Source: Modestobacter italicus | GTDB lineage: Bacteria > Actinomycetota > Actinomycetes > Mycobacteriales > Geodermatophilaceae | Direction: 5' to 3' | Assembly: GCF_019799965.1 (NCBI RefSeq) | Contig: NZ_JABGCJ010000002.1 | Coordinates: forward strand, 1 to 64,000 | DNA: 64,000 nucleotides | In this document: one piece after another, positions 8,983 through 16,891 of the stretch | How positions within the stretch are numbered: position 1 is the stretch's first letter | How the letters are laid out: each line of letters begins with the position of its first letter | Made by a program: the position numbers and the translations under genes | The notes under the pieces: model-generated | Seen by the model: only the letters and a program-made list of their open reading frames with translations | What the model was told of the DNA's origin: nothing | Database searches by the model: none

Positions 8983-9744
8983 TTGTCCCTGCGCATGTCC
9001 CACCCCGTCCGCCGTCCGGCCGTCGTGCTGCTGTCCGGGGCCGTCGCGCTGACCGGTCTGCTCGCCGTCGGCGGCGGGGTCGCCTCGGCCCACGTCACCG
9101 TCTCCTCGGGCGACGCGGCCCCCGGTGGCTACGGCAAGCTCACCTTCCGGGTGCCCAACGAGAGCGACGTGGCCAGCACGGTCGCGCTGCGCATCCAGGT
9201 GCCCACCGACACTCCGCTGACCTCGCTGCGCGCCCAGCCGGTGCCCGGCTGGACGGTGTCGCTGACCCAGACCCAGCTCGACCCGCCGGCCGAGGTGCAC
9301 GGCGAGACCGTCGACCAGGCGGTCTCGGTGGTGGAGTACCGCGCCGAGGACGGTGGCGGCATCGCCCCGGGGCAGTTCCAGGAGTTCGCGCTGTCCGGCG
9401 GGCCGTTCCCGGACACCGAGAGCTTGACCTTCAACGCCGTGCAGAGCTACAGCGACGGCACCGAGGCCGCCTGGATCGAGCCGACCGTGGACGGTCAGCC
9501 GGAGCCGGCGCACCCCGCGCCGGTGCTGACGCTGTCGGCGGAGGGGGCCGCTGCGGACGCCCACGGCAGCACGGACACCGCCACGAGCGACACGGCGACC
9601 GACACCGCGGCGGCCGACAGCGCGGACGAGGGCGCCGACGGGACCGCGGTCACCGCGCTGGTGCTCGCCGTCCTCGGGCTGCTGGCCGGGCTCGGCGGTC
9701 TGTTCCTCGGTCTGACCGCGCGCCGACGTACCGTGTCCTCGTGA
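8983..9744 (+). CDS. ycnI: YcnI-like copper-binding membrane-anchored protein (DUF1775)
   Basis: A 253-residue exported protein. The signal peptide ends GGVASA, leaving mature His37 (HVTVSSGDAAPGG), the conserved N-terminal copper ligand of YcnI. A beta-rich DUF1775 domain follows to about residue 170, with the typical TLRVPNESD-like strand (here FRVPNESDVAS) and a conserved W in PGWTVSL. A Thr/Asp/Ala-rich linker and one C-terminal membrane helix anchor it. The start is TTG 8983, set by GAGGAG six bases upstream; ATG 8995 is the alternative. It follows the CopC-CopD gene and overlaps SCO1 by four bases, so the proteins are made together for copper handling. Confidence 0.87.
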   Translation: MSLRMSHPVRRPAVVLLSGAVALTGLLAVGGGVASAHVTVSSGDAAPGGYGKLTFRVPNESDVASTVALRIQVPTDTPLTSLRAQPVPGWTVSLTQTQLDPPAEVHGETVDQAVSVVEYRAEDGGGIAPGQFQEFALSGGPFPDTESLTFNAVQSYSDGTEAAWIEPTVDGQPEPAHPAPVLTLSAEGAAADAHGSTDTATSDTATDTAAADSADEGADGTAVTALVLAVLGLLAGLGGLFLGLTARRRTVSS

Positions 9745-10406
9745 GCTCTGCGACCCGTACGGCCCGGCGCGGGGTACCCGCGCTCCTGCTCGCCGCCGGC
9801 CTGCTGCTGGCCGGCTGCGGTGGTGACGCCGAGGCGGACGCCGGTGGGCACGACCACTCCGGCGACCCGCCCGCGACCCTCGCCGAGGACGACGGCGGCT
9901 ACGAGGGCCTGCACCTGGCCGACCCGTACCAGAAGCCGGAGTTCACCCTCACCGACAGCACCGGCGCGCCCTTCGACTTCGCCGCGCAGACGGCGGACGG
10001 GCCCACCCTGCTGTTCTTCGGCTACACGAACTGCCCGGACATCTGCCCGACGACGATGGCCGACGTGGCGCTGGCGCTGCGCACCGTCGACCCGGCGGTC
10101 GCCGAGCAGACCAACGTCGTCTTCGTGACCACCGACCCGGCGCGGGACACCGGCGAGGTGCTGGGGGAGTACCTGGGCCGGTTCGACGCCGACCTGCCCA
10201 CCTCCTTCGTCGGGCTGACCGGCGACCAGGTGCAGATCGACCAGGCGCAGCTGGCCGCGGGGGTGCCCCAGGCCGAGGCGAACGGGGAGCAGCACTCGGC
10301 GATGCTGCTGCTGTACGGCACCGACGGGGAGGCCGACGTGGCCTTCAACGCGGGGAACAACGCCAAGGACATCGCCCACGACCTGGCCCTCGTCGCCGCG
10401 GAGTGA
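9741..10406 (+). CDS. sco1: SCO1/SenC family copper chaperone lipoprotein
   Basis: A 221-residue lipoprotein with lipobox LLAGC (Cys26). The copper site CPDIC is at Cys98/Cys102, with the distal His185 in EQHSAML, so all three SCO ligands are present. A thioredoxin-like fold is indicated by PTLLFFGYTNC and VFVTTDPARDT. SCO proteins load the CuA site of cytochrome c oxidase or act as thiol reductants. The GTG start overlaps the YcnI stop (GTGA), and the gene's own stop overlaps the next start in the same way. No oxidase genes are in the window. A short His/Asp-rich segment (GGHDHSGD) after the lipobox may add metal binding. Confidence 0.92.
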   Translation: MSSATRTARRGVPALLLAAGLLLAGCGGDAEADAGGHDHSGDPPATLAEDDGGYEGLHLADPYQKPEFTLTDSTGAPFDFAAQTADGPTLLFFGYTNCPDICPTTMADVALALRTVDPAVAEQTNVVFVTTDPARDTGEVLGEYLGRFDADLPTSFVGLTGDQVQIDQAQLAAGVPQAEANGEQHSAMLLLYGTDGEADVAFNAGNNAKDIAHDLALVAAE

Positions 10407-11476
10407 CCGGCTCCCGACTCCGGACGGCGGCCGGCCGGGCAGCGGTGGTGCTGCTCGGCCTGCTCGCCACCCTGGCCGTCGCCGCGCCGGCGTCGGCGCA
10501 CGTGGGGGGCGGCGCCGCGGGCAGCGACTTCGACGCCGCGCTGCACTCGGTGTCCCCGGAGCTGCCGGGGGTGGCGGTGCGGGTGCTGCAGTTCGGTGAC
10601 GAGCTGGAGGTGGTCAACGACACCGGCACCGAGCTGACCGTGCCGGGCTACTCCGGTGAGCCCTACCTGCGGATCGGCCCGGACGGCGTCTGGCGCAACG
10701 CGCTGAGCCCGGCGACGTACCTGAACCTCGACCGCTACGGCCGCACCGCCGTCCCGGACGACGTCGACGTGGTCGCCGCACCACGCTGGGAGCAGGTGTC
10801 CACCGAGCCGGCGTACGCCTGGCACGACCACCGCACGCACTGGATGACCCAGGGGCAGCTGCCGCCGGTGGTGGCCGCCGCACCGGACCGGTCGCACACC
10901 GTCGCCGAGTGGGCGGTGCCGATGGCGCTGGGCGGCACCGAGGTGACCGTGAGCGGGGTGCTCACCTGGAGCCCGCCGCCACCGGGGTGGCTGGTCTGGC
11001 CGGTCTACGTGCTGCTGCTGACCGGCACGGTGGCCGCCGGGTGGCTGGCCCGCAGCGCCCGGCCGCTGGGCGGGGTGCTGGCCCTGGCGGCGGTCGCCTC
11101 GCTGTACCACGCGCTGACCACGCCGGTGCCGCCCTCGACGGTCTCCTCGCACGCCGGGGCGATCGTCGCAGGCCTGCTGCCGGCGCTGCTGGTGCTGCTG
11201 GCCGCCGGCATCGGGGTGCGGGCCGCCCTGCGGCAGCGCGGCGTGCTGGCCGGGCTGATGGCCGTGGTGGTCGGCTGGCTGCTGCTCGTGCAGGGCGTGC
11301 CCGACGTCGACGTGCTCTGGACCGCGCACGCGCTGGCCACCGGACCCCAGCTGCTGGCCCGAGCGGCGGTCGCGGTGCTGGTCGCCGTCGGCCTGGGACT
11401 GGTGATCGGTGGTGCGGGCGCGGCCCGGCGGTTCCGGGACGACGCCCGGGCCGTGCCGTCGCCGGCCGCCGGCTGA
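10403..11476 (+). CDS. Copper-cluster membrane protein with exported N-domain
   Basis: A 357-residue protein I cannot name. The signal peptide ends near ASA (residues 30-32) with His33 next, echoing the CopC and YcnI mature N-termini. An extracytoplasmic domain to about residue 190 contains WHDHRTHW (140-147), four potential metal ligands in eight residues. About six membrane helices follow. The GTG start overlaps the SCO1 stop by four bases, making it the last gene of a tight copper operon. Seen: the histidine motif and context. Inferred: a role in copper transfer or sensing at the membrane. It could instead be an uncharacterised oxidase-assembly factor. Confidence 0.65.
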   Translation: MTGSRLRTAAGRAAVVLLGLLATLAVAAPASAHVGGGAAGSDFDAALHSVSPELPGVAVRVLQFGDELEVVNDTGTELTVPGYSGEPYLRIGPDGVWRNALSPATYLNLDRYGRTAVPDDVDVVAAPRWEQVSTEPAYAWHDHRTHWMTQGQLPPVVAAAPDRSHTVAEWAVPMALGGTEVTVSGVLTWSPPPPGWLVWPVYVLLLTGTVAAGWLARSARPLGGVLALAAVASLYHALTTPVPPSTVSSHAGAIVAGLLPALLVLLAAGIGVRAALRQRGVLAGLMAVVVGWLLLVQGVPDVDVLWTAHALATGPQLLARAAVAVLVAVGLGLVIGGAGAARRFRDDARAVPSPAAG

Positions 11477-11721
11477 CCGGTCGCCGGGTCGACATCTCGA
11501 CTCCGGGGTCGGGGCTCCAGGGTCGACATGTCGACTCGGAACCGATCGGACTGCCGATCGCGCCCGATCCCGCCCGGTCTCGACCGTCTGACGAACGACT
11601 TCACGGCGTGTCCCCACGAACACGCCGAGCAACGAATTACAACCTTGTCACTAGATGTTTCCATGGCTGCCGAACCGATCCGGGCCATGGGGGACACCGG
11701 AGGTGATCGAGAGGCAGGCAC
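11477..11721 (+). promoter_or_regulatory. Long leader before M23 peptidase gene
   Basis: A 245-base non-coding stretch. At 11488-11538 a near-copy repeat GGGTCGACATSTCGACT occurs twice, each copy itself palindromic around TCGA. An AT-richer patch (about 11635-11665, ACAACCTTGTCACTAGATG) interrupts otherwise GC-rich DNA. It is followed by GCCGAACC and CATGGGGGAC pieces that recall parts of the actinobacterial c-di-AMP (ydaO-type) riboswitch, which often controls cell-wall hydrolases. That reading is weak, since I cannot fold the RNA or match the full consensus. Confidence 0.3.
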
Positions 11722-12699
11722 ATGGGCTCGAGGCACGCCGGCGCCACCGTCCGCACCCGCGGACGTGCGGTCGCACCGTCCTCGAGCTCCACGTCCACCG
11801 GGTCGCCCTCGCGGTCGCGGTCCTCGCGGTCGCTGTCCCCGCGGCTCCCGGCCCCGAGGCCCCCGGTCCCGGTGTCGCCGTCGACGAGTTCCGTGTCCAC
11901 GGGCTCGGTGTCCGCAGGTTCGACGTCCTCCGGTTCGGTGTCCTCAGGTTCGCCGTCCTCCGGGTCGTGGCCGATCGCGCTGCCGCCCGCCCCGCGTGCC
12001 GTCGCCCGGCGGCGCCCGGCGGCGCTACTCGCGGCGCTGGTCGTGGGTGCCGCGGTCGCGCTGATCGGGACGCAGGCCCTGCCGACCGCCGACGCCCGGG
12101 AGTCGGTCGTGGCCTCGGAGCTGCTCGGCTCGGACGCCGAGGGGCTGGAGACCGAGCTGAGCCCGCAGCTGGCGATCACCGAGGTCGAGGCGCGCGCCCG
12201 GCTCGCCGAGGTCGCCGCCTCTCGTGCCGCCCGGGCCGAGCGGGTCGCGCAGGAGCAGGCCGCTGCCGCCGAGGCGGCCGAGGCGGCGGCAGAGGCCGCC
12301 CGACCGAAGGCGGTCGCGCCGGTCGACAACGCGCGGCTCACCAGCTGCTTCTGCCAGCGCTGGGGCACCATGCACTGGGGCATCGACCTCGCCGCCCCGA
12401 TGCTCACCCCCGAGTACGCGGCCGAGGACGGCGTGGTGCTGCGCGCGGGTGCGGCCAGCGGTTACGGCCTGGCGGTCTACATCCTGGGCGTGAGTGGCGA
12501 CGTGACCGTCTACGGCCACATGGAGAGGATCCAGGTGGAGGCCGGCGACGTGGTCAGCGCCGGGGACCAGATCGCGCTGCTGGGCAGCCGGGGCCAGTCG
12601 ACCGGCCCCCACCTGCACTTCGAGGTGCACTCCGGCGGCATGGACGGCAAGCGTGTCGACCCGGTGGGCTGGCTGCGCGCCCGCGGCGTCGAGCTCTAG
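11722..12699 (+). CDS. M23 family metallopeptidase, membrane-anchored
   Basis: A 325-residue probable peptidoglycan endopeptidase. Residues 1-95 are a Ser/Thr/Pro/Gly-rich cytoplasmic tail built of repeated S-x-S-x-G-S units. One membrane helix follows (about 100-117). A helical Ala/Glu-rich stalk (about 145-195) leads to the LytM/M23 domain with zinc ligands HWGID (H and D) and HLHFEVH (HxH). Both metal motifs are intact, so catalysis is likely. It has a long untranslated leader and ends at a hairpin before the convergent membrane gene. The unusually long Ser-rich tail is not typical of M23 proteins and its start is uncertain; a shorter start near the helix is possible. Confidence 0.82.
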   Translation: MGSRHAGATVRTRGRAVAPSSSSTSTGSPSRSRSSRSLSPRLPAPRPPVPVSPSTSSVSTGSVSAGSTSSGSVSSGSPSSGSWPIALPPAPRAVARRRPAALLAALVVGAAVALIGTQALPTADARESVVASELLGSDAEGLETELSPQLAITEVEARARLAEVAASRAARAERVAQEQAAAAEAAEAAAEAARPKAVAPVDNARLTSCFCQRWGTMHWGIDLAAPMLTPEYAAEDGVVLRAGAASGYGLAVYILGVSGDVTVYGHMERIQVEAGDVVSAGDQIALLGSRGQSTGPHLHFEVHSGGMDGKRVDPVGWLRARGVEL

Positions 12700-12700
12700 C

Positions 12701-12751
12701 GGGGAGCCCGGCCTCCCCGTCCGGGGACCGTGCGGAGAGCGGGGTCCCTCC
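12701..12751. terminator. Hairpin pair between convergent genes
   Basis: GGGGAG (12701-12706) pairs with CTCCCC (12713-12718) across a six-base loop directly after the M23 stop. A second stem formed by GGGACC and GGTCCC follows. The convergent position makes bidirectional termination plausible. Confidence 0.5.
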
Positions 12752-13234
12752 TCAGGCCTCGCGGGACCAGGCGGTGACCAGGGTCGGCAGCACGAGCCCG
12801 ACGTGGAACGGCAGCAGGAGGGCGCCGATCAGCACCCCGGTCCCCGGGGTGGGCCAGCCGGCGACCACCCAGACGAAGACGGCGACGAGCTCGGCGGTCA
12901 GCAGGCCGAAGCCGATCCGGTAGGCGCGCGCGTAGGCCTCGCCGCGCAGCTGCCACTGGCGCTCGTCCAGGGCGTCGGCCGGCAGCTCCTCCACCCCGCG
13001 GGTGCTGCTCTTGAGCATGCCCAGGCACAGCACGAACGCCACCAGCAGGACCGCCATGCCCACGGCGAAGAGGACCAGTGCCGGTTCGGCGAGGAGGAAC
13101 AGGGCCGCCTCGGCGACGAGCAGGCCGCACATGCCCGCCACCAGTCGGCGGCGGATGCGGGGGGTGCGGATCGACTCGTACCGCGGGTCGTCGAGGCGTG
13201 CGGCGCGGCGCTGGGTGCGGGTGGGGGTGCTCAT
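12752..13234 (-). CDS. Four-helix membrane protein of unknown function
   Basis: A 160-residue membrane protein. A basic N-terminus (TPTRTQRRAARLDD) is followed by two hydrophobic segments (about residues 32-75), a charged cytoplasmic loop containing LDERQWQLRGEAYARAYRI, and two more helices. The loop resembles the LDERE/RQ motif of small actinobacterial membrane proteins paired with XRE regulators. Its ATG overlaps the stop of the XRE gene (ATGA, 13231-13234), so they are translationally coupled. The likely role is a membrane partner of the regulator; no enzyme motif is visible. Confidence 0.75.
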   Translation of the reverse strand: MSTPTRTQRRAARLDDPRYESIRTPRIRRRLVAGMCGLLVAEAALFLLAEPALVLFAVGMAVLLVAFVLCLGMLKSSTRGVEELPADALDERQWQLRGEAYARAYRIGFGLLTAELVAVFVWVVAGWPTPGTGVLIGALLLPFHVGLVLPTLVTAWSREA

Positions 13235-13503
13235 CGGGACTCCTGGGTGCCGTAGACCTGCTCGGACAGGGTGCGGAACGGGGTGAGCGAGAAGACCGCC
13301 TCCATCGGGAGGCCGAAGACCGCGGCCAGCCGCAGCGCGAGGGTGGCGCTGGGGCTGTACTCGCCGCGCTCGAGGTAGCCGATCGTCTGGTAGTGCACGC
13401 CGACGGCGTCGGCCAACTCCTGCCGGGACATGCCGCGCTCGGTGCGCAGCAGGCCGAGCCGGTTGTACAGCTGAGGCTCGTCGGAGCGTTTGCGCGGCGG
13501 CAT
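13231..13503 (-). CDS. XRE family transcriptional regulator, short
   Basis: A 90-residue protein that is almost entirely one helix-turn-helix domain (residues 12-70). It shows RLGLLRTERGMSRQELADAVGVHYQTIGYLERGEYSPS, given here only to fix the pattern of helices 1-4 in pieces: MSRQELADAVGV is helix 2 and HYQTIGYLERG the recognition region. No ligand domain is present. The coupled downstream membrane protein is its likely partner or target. This regulator-plus-membrane-protein pair is common in actinobacteria and Firmicutes (YozG/YvaO-like) with no fixed function. Confidence 0.85.
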   Translation of the reverse strand: MPPRKRSDEPQLYNRLGLLRTERGMSRQELADAVGVHYQTIGYLERGEYSPSATLALRLAAVFGLPMEAVFSLTPFRTLSEQVYGTQESR

Positions 13504-13550
13504 GTAGCAAACTTACAACAGATCGACGTTGACGCGCTACCCCGAGACCT

Positions 13551-14282
13551 TCAGCGGCCGCCTTCCAGGGGCCCGCCCTGAGCTTGCGAAGGGTGGGGAG
13601 GAAGGGGGTCCTTCGAGAAGCGGTATCCCATCCCGGGTTCGGTGAGCAGGTAGCGGGGGTGCGCGGCGTCGGGCTCGAGCTTGCGGCGCAGCTGGGCGAG
13701 GTAGACCCGCAGGTAGTTGGTCTCCCGCTCGTACGCCGGGCCCCACACCGCCTGCAGCAGCTCCCGCTGGCCGACCAGCCGGCCGGGGCTGCGCACCAGC
13801 TCCGACAGCAGCGCCCACTCGGTCGGGGTGAGCCGCACCGGGACGCCGTCCACGGTCACCTGCTTGGCGGCCAGGTCGACGGTGAAGTGGTCGGTGACCA
13901 CCCGCGCCTGCCCCGGCTCGGCGGTGCCGCGGCGCAGCGCCACCCGCAGCCGGGCCAGCAGCTCGGCCATGTCGAAGGGCTTGGTCACGTAGTCGTCGGC
14001 GCCGGCGTCGAGAGCGCCCACCTTGTCCGAGCTGTCACCGCGGGCCGACAGCACCACCACCGGACCGGTGAACCACGGCCGCAGCCCGGCGAGCACCTCG
14101 GTGCCGTCCAGGTCGGGCAGCCCCAGGTCCAGCAGCACGACGTCCGGGTGGGCCGCCGCGGCCTCGGCGAGCGCGGTGCGGCCGTCCTCGGCGGTCACCA
14201 CGTCGAAGCCGGCGGCGCGCAGGGTGATCCGCAGGGCGCGGCGCAGCTGCGGGTCGTCGTCGACGACGAGCACCCGGCTCAT
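13551..14282 (-). CDS. kdpE: KdpE response regulator
   Basis: A 243-residue OmpR-family regulator. The receiver domain (1-115) has the acidic pocket DDD at 8-10, phospho-acceptor Asp52 and Lys in TKPFD near residue 100. The winged-helix domain (about 130-222) has RLTPTEWALLSELVRSPG and the recognition segment ETNYLRVYLAQLRRKLE, both typical of KdpE. It controls kdpFABC in response to K+ limitation or salt. Its ATG overlaps the KdpD stop. The last ~18 residues (after GMGYRFSK) are extra compared with the usual KdpE end and are encoded by a palindromic repeat at 13561-13605. Confidence 0.93.
   Translation of the reverse strand: MSRVLVVDDDPQLRRALRITLRAAGFDVVTAEDGRTALAEAAAAHPDVVLLDLGLPDLDGTEVLAGLRPWFTGPVVVLSARGDSSDKVGALDAGADDYVTKPFDMAELLARLRVALRRGTAEPGQARVVTDHFTVDLAAKQVTVDGVPVRLTPTEWALLSELVRSPGRLVGQRELLQAVWGPAYERETNYLRVYLAQLRRKLEPDAAHPRYLLTEPGMGYRFSKDPLPPHPSQAQGGPLEGGR
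13561..13605. repeat. REP-like imperfect palindrome in kdpE 3' end
   Basis: A 45-base imperfect inverted repeat. The outer arms are CCTTCC and GGAAGG. Inner arms GGGGCCCGCCCT and AGGGTGGGG flank a GAGCTTGCGA centre. The core CCCTGAGCTTGCGAAGGG resembles the CCCTTCGACAAGCTCAGGG repeat scattered through many high-GC genomes (recalled, not searched). It lies in frame inside the final codons of kdpE, giving the protein an atypical Pro/Gly/Gln tail, and could double as the operon terminator. Confidence 0.6.
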
Positions 14283-16801
14283 GCCTCGGCCGCCGTCAGC
14301 CGGGGCTCGGCCGCCGCGACCGGGGCGGCCGGCAGCGACACGACCATGGTCAGCCCACCGCCCGGGGTCTCCTCGGCGGTGAGCGTGCCGGCCATCGCCT
14401 CGGTCAACCCGCGGGCGACGGCCAGGCCCAGGCCGACGCCTTGTCCGGCGGGGGAGTCGCCCAGCCGCTGGAACGGCGCGAACATCCGGGCCCGGTCCCG
14501 CTCCGGCACCCCCGGGCCGCGGTCGACCACCCGCAGCTCGACCCGGCCGTCCACGCGGGCGGCGTCGACCCGCAGGCCGCCGGTCGCGTGACCGGCGGCG
14601 TTGAGCAGCAGGTTGGCCACCACCCGCTCCAGCAGCCCGGGGTCGGCCAGCGCCGGCGGCAGGTCGGCGTTCTCGGGTCGGGTCGCCCGCCGCCGCTCGG
14701 CCGGCTCCAGCCAGGTCAGCGCCCGGCCCACCACCGCGGCGACGTCGACGGGCACTGCGGCGGGGGTGACCACGCCGGCCTGCAGCCGGCTCATGTCCAG
14801 CAGGTTGTCGACCAGGCCGGTGAGCCGGTCGGCGGACTCGTCGACGGTGGCGATCAGCTCGGCCCGGTCCTCCTCGCTGAGCGCCAGCTCCTCGGTGCGC
14901 AGTGCCGAGGCGGCCGCCTTGATCCCGGCCAGCGGGGTGCGCAGGTCGTGGCTGACCGCGGCCAGCAGGGCGTTGCGCATGCTGTTGCCGGCGGCCAGCC
15001 GGTTGGCCTCGGCGGCCTGGGCGGCGAGCCGGCCCTGCTGCAGGGCGACCGCGGCCTGCTCGGCGAAGGAGACCAGCACCTTGCGGTCACCGGCCGGGAG
15101 CGCCCGACCGCACAGCCGCAGGGTGAGCGTGTCGGTGACCGCGACGTCGTCCACCTGCTCGTCGGCGCCGTGCTCGCCGCAGGTGCCCACGGTGTGCTCG
15201 CGGCCCTCGGTGCTCTCCACCATCGTCACCGAGCGCAGGCCGAACGCCTCCCGGATCTGCTCCAGCAGGCTGGGCAGCCCGCGGTCGCCGGCGAGCACCG
15301 AGCGGGACAGCGAGGCGAGCATCGCGGTCTCGGCGCGGGAGCGGGCCGCGGCGGTGGCCCGGCGGGCGGACCGGTCGACGACGGTGGCCACCGCCACGGC
15401 AACGACCACCCCGCCGAAGAGCGAGACGACGTCGTCGACGTGGCTGACGGTCAGCCGGCCGGTGGGGGCGGTGAAGAACCAGTTGGCGACCAGCCCGCCG
15501 GCGACCGCGGCGGTCAGCGCGGGCCACAGCCCGCCGACGATGGCGACCGCGGTGACCAGCAGGACGAAGACCAGCAGCACGCTGGCCAGCGACAGCGCCG
15601 CCTGGGCGGCGATGCAGGTGAGCGCGATGACCGGGACGCCGACCGCGGCGACCAGCCACCCGAGCCAGCGGCGCCGGGCGGTGAGCGCGCCCTGGCTGCG
15701 CGGCAGTCGCCAGCCCTGGGAGCCGGCGGCGGAGTGGGTGACGATGTGCACGTCGATCTCGCCGGACCCGGCGATCACCCGCCCGCCGATCCCGCCGCGC
15801 AGCGCCCGCGCCCACCGGGTGCGCCGGCTGGTGCCGATGACCAGCTGGGTGGCGTCGGCGCCGCGGGCGAACTCCAGCAGCGACTCGGCGACGTCGTCCC
15901 CGACGACCTGGTGGTAGCTGCCGCCCAGGCTCTCCACCAGTGCCCGCTGGGCGCGCAGCGCACCGGAGGAGGCGCCGGCCAGCCCGTCGCCGGAGAGCAC
16001 GTGCACGGCGAGCAGCACGCCGTTGCCGCTGCGCCGGGCCACCCGGGACGCGCGGCGGATCAGCGTCTCGCCCTCGGGGCCGCCGGTGAGGGCGACCACC
16101 ACCCGCTCGCGGGCCTCCCAGACGTGGTCGATGGCGTGCTCGGCCTTGTACTTGCGCAGCCCCTCGTCGACCCGGTCGGCCAGCCACAGCAGCGCCAGCT
16201 CGCGCAGCGCGGTGAGGTTGCCGATCCGGAACCAGTTGCCCATCGCGGCGTCGACCCGCTCGGTGGCGTAGACGTTGCCGTGCGCCAGCCGACGGCGCAG
16301 CGCCTCCGGGCTCATGTCGACCAGCTCGATCTGGTCGGCCCTGCGCACGACCGCGTCGGGCACGGTCTCCTGCTGCGGAACGCCGGTGATCTGCTCGACG
16401 ACGTCGTTGAGGCTCTCCAGGTGCTGCACGTTCACCGTGGTCAGCACGCTGATCCCGGCGTCGAGCACCTGCTCGACGTCTTGCCAGCGCTTCTCGTGCC
16501 GGCTGCCGGGCACGTTGGTGTGCGCGAGCTCGTCGATGACGACGACGTCCGGGCGGCGGGCGAGAACCGCCTCGACGTCCAGCTCGTCGAGGGGAACGCC
16601 GCGGTGGGTGACCCGGGCGCGGGGGAGCACCTCCAGCCCGTCGAGGGCGGCGACGGTGCGTGGCCGGCCGTGCGTCTCGACCAGGCCGACGACGACGTCG
16701 CAGCCGCGCTCGCGGCGTCGGTGGGCCTCGCCGAGCACGGCGAAGGTCTTCCCGACGCCGGGGGCGGCGCCCAGGTAGATGCGCAGCGTCCCGCGGGCCA
16801 T
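14279..16801 (-). CDS. kdpD: KdpD sensor histidine kinase
   Basis: An 840-residue membrane sensor with all usual parts. The N-terminal KdpD domain has Walker A GAAPGVGKT (11-19) and VVIDELAHTNVPGS. A UspA-like domain follows (about 230-360), then four membrane helices (DUF4118, about 390-490) and a GAF-like region. The HisKA is AVSHDLRTPL with phospho-acceptor His618, and the HATPase has a GLGLAVARGL G-box. It phosphorylates KdpE when K+ is short. The start is taken as ATG 16801; GTG 16828 is an in-frame alternative without a ribosome site. Two direct repeats of the kdp promoter motif lie just upstream (16846-16864). Confidence 0.95.
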   Translation of the reverse strand: MARGTLRIYLGAAPGVGKTFAVLGEAHRRRERGCDVVVGLVETHGRPRTVAALDGLEVLPRARVTHRGVPLDELDVEAVLARRPDVVVIDELAHTNVPGSRHEKRWQDVEQVLDAGISVLTTVNVQHLESLNDVVEQITGVPQQETVPDAVVRRADQIELVDMSPEALRRRLAHGNVYATERVDAAMGNWFRIGNLTALRELALLWLADRVDEGLRKYKAEHAIDHVWEARERVVVALTGGPEGETLIRRASRVARRSGNGVLLAVHVLSGDGLAGASSGALRAQRALVESLGGSYHQVVGDDVAESLLEFARGADATQLVIGTSRRTRWARALRGGIGGRVIAGSGEIDVHIVTHSAAGSQGWRLPRSQGALTARRRWLGWLVAAVGVPVIALTCIAAQAALSLASVLLVFVLLVTAVAIVGGLWPALTAAVAGGLVANWFFTAPTGRLTVSHVDDVVSLFGGVVVAVAVATVVDRSARRATAAARSRAETAMLASLSRSVLAGDRGLPSLLEQIREAFGLRSVTMVESTEGREHTVGTCGEHGADEQVDDVAVTDTLTLRLCGRALPAGDRKVLVSFAEQAAVALQQGRLAAQAAEANRLAAGNSMRNALLAAVSHDLRTPLAGIKAAASALRTEELALSEEDRAELIATVDESADRLTGLVDNLLDMSRLQAGVVTPAAVPVDVAAVVGRALTWLEPAERRRATRPENADLPPALADPGLLERVVANLLLNAAGHATGGLRVDAARVDGRVELRVVDRGPGVPERDRARMFAPFQRLGDSPAGQGVGLGLAVARGLTEAMAGTLTAEETPGGGLTMVVSLPAAPVAAAEPRLTAAEA

Positions 16802-16845
16802 GCCCTCATGATCGTCCCGTTGGCGCACCGATCGCCGCCGCCGGG

Positions 16846-16864
16846 CGTCAGGATCCCGTCAAGA
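16846..16864. promoter_or_regulatory. Candidate KdpE boxes upstream of kdpD
   Basis: Two direct repeats, CGTCAGGA at 16846 and CGTCAAGA at 16857, start-to-start 11 bases, one helical turn. The same motif with the same spacing recurs four times before the kdp structural operon (22761-22813). It lies 45 bases upstream of the kdpD start, suggesting autoregulation of kdpDE. Relative to the gene it points the other way from the kdpF array. Confidence 0.5.
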
Positions 16865-16891
16865 CCACCCGACGGGGTGCTCCGGCGGGCG

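Noticed and set aside
11640-11721. c-di-AMP riboswitch as a firm call
   Set aside because: Only short pieces (GCCGAACC, GGGGGAC) recall the motif and I cannot verify the fold; it is kept only as a weak possibility in the leader entry.
11722-12407. Minus-strand frame with EPEDTEPEDVEPADTEP-like repeats
   Set aside because: It is the antisense reading of the repetitive Ser-rich tail codons of the M23 gene; the plus-strand frame carries intact M23 catalytic motifs.
12752-13510. 252-codon minus-strand frame reaching back to 13510
   Set aside because: The first 92 codons are the XRE gene read in another frame; the real membrane protein starts at ATG 13234, overlapping the XRE stop.
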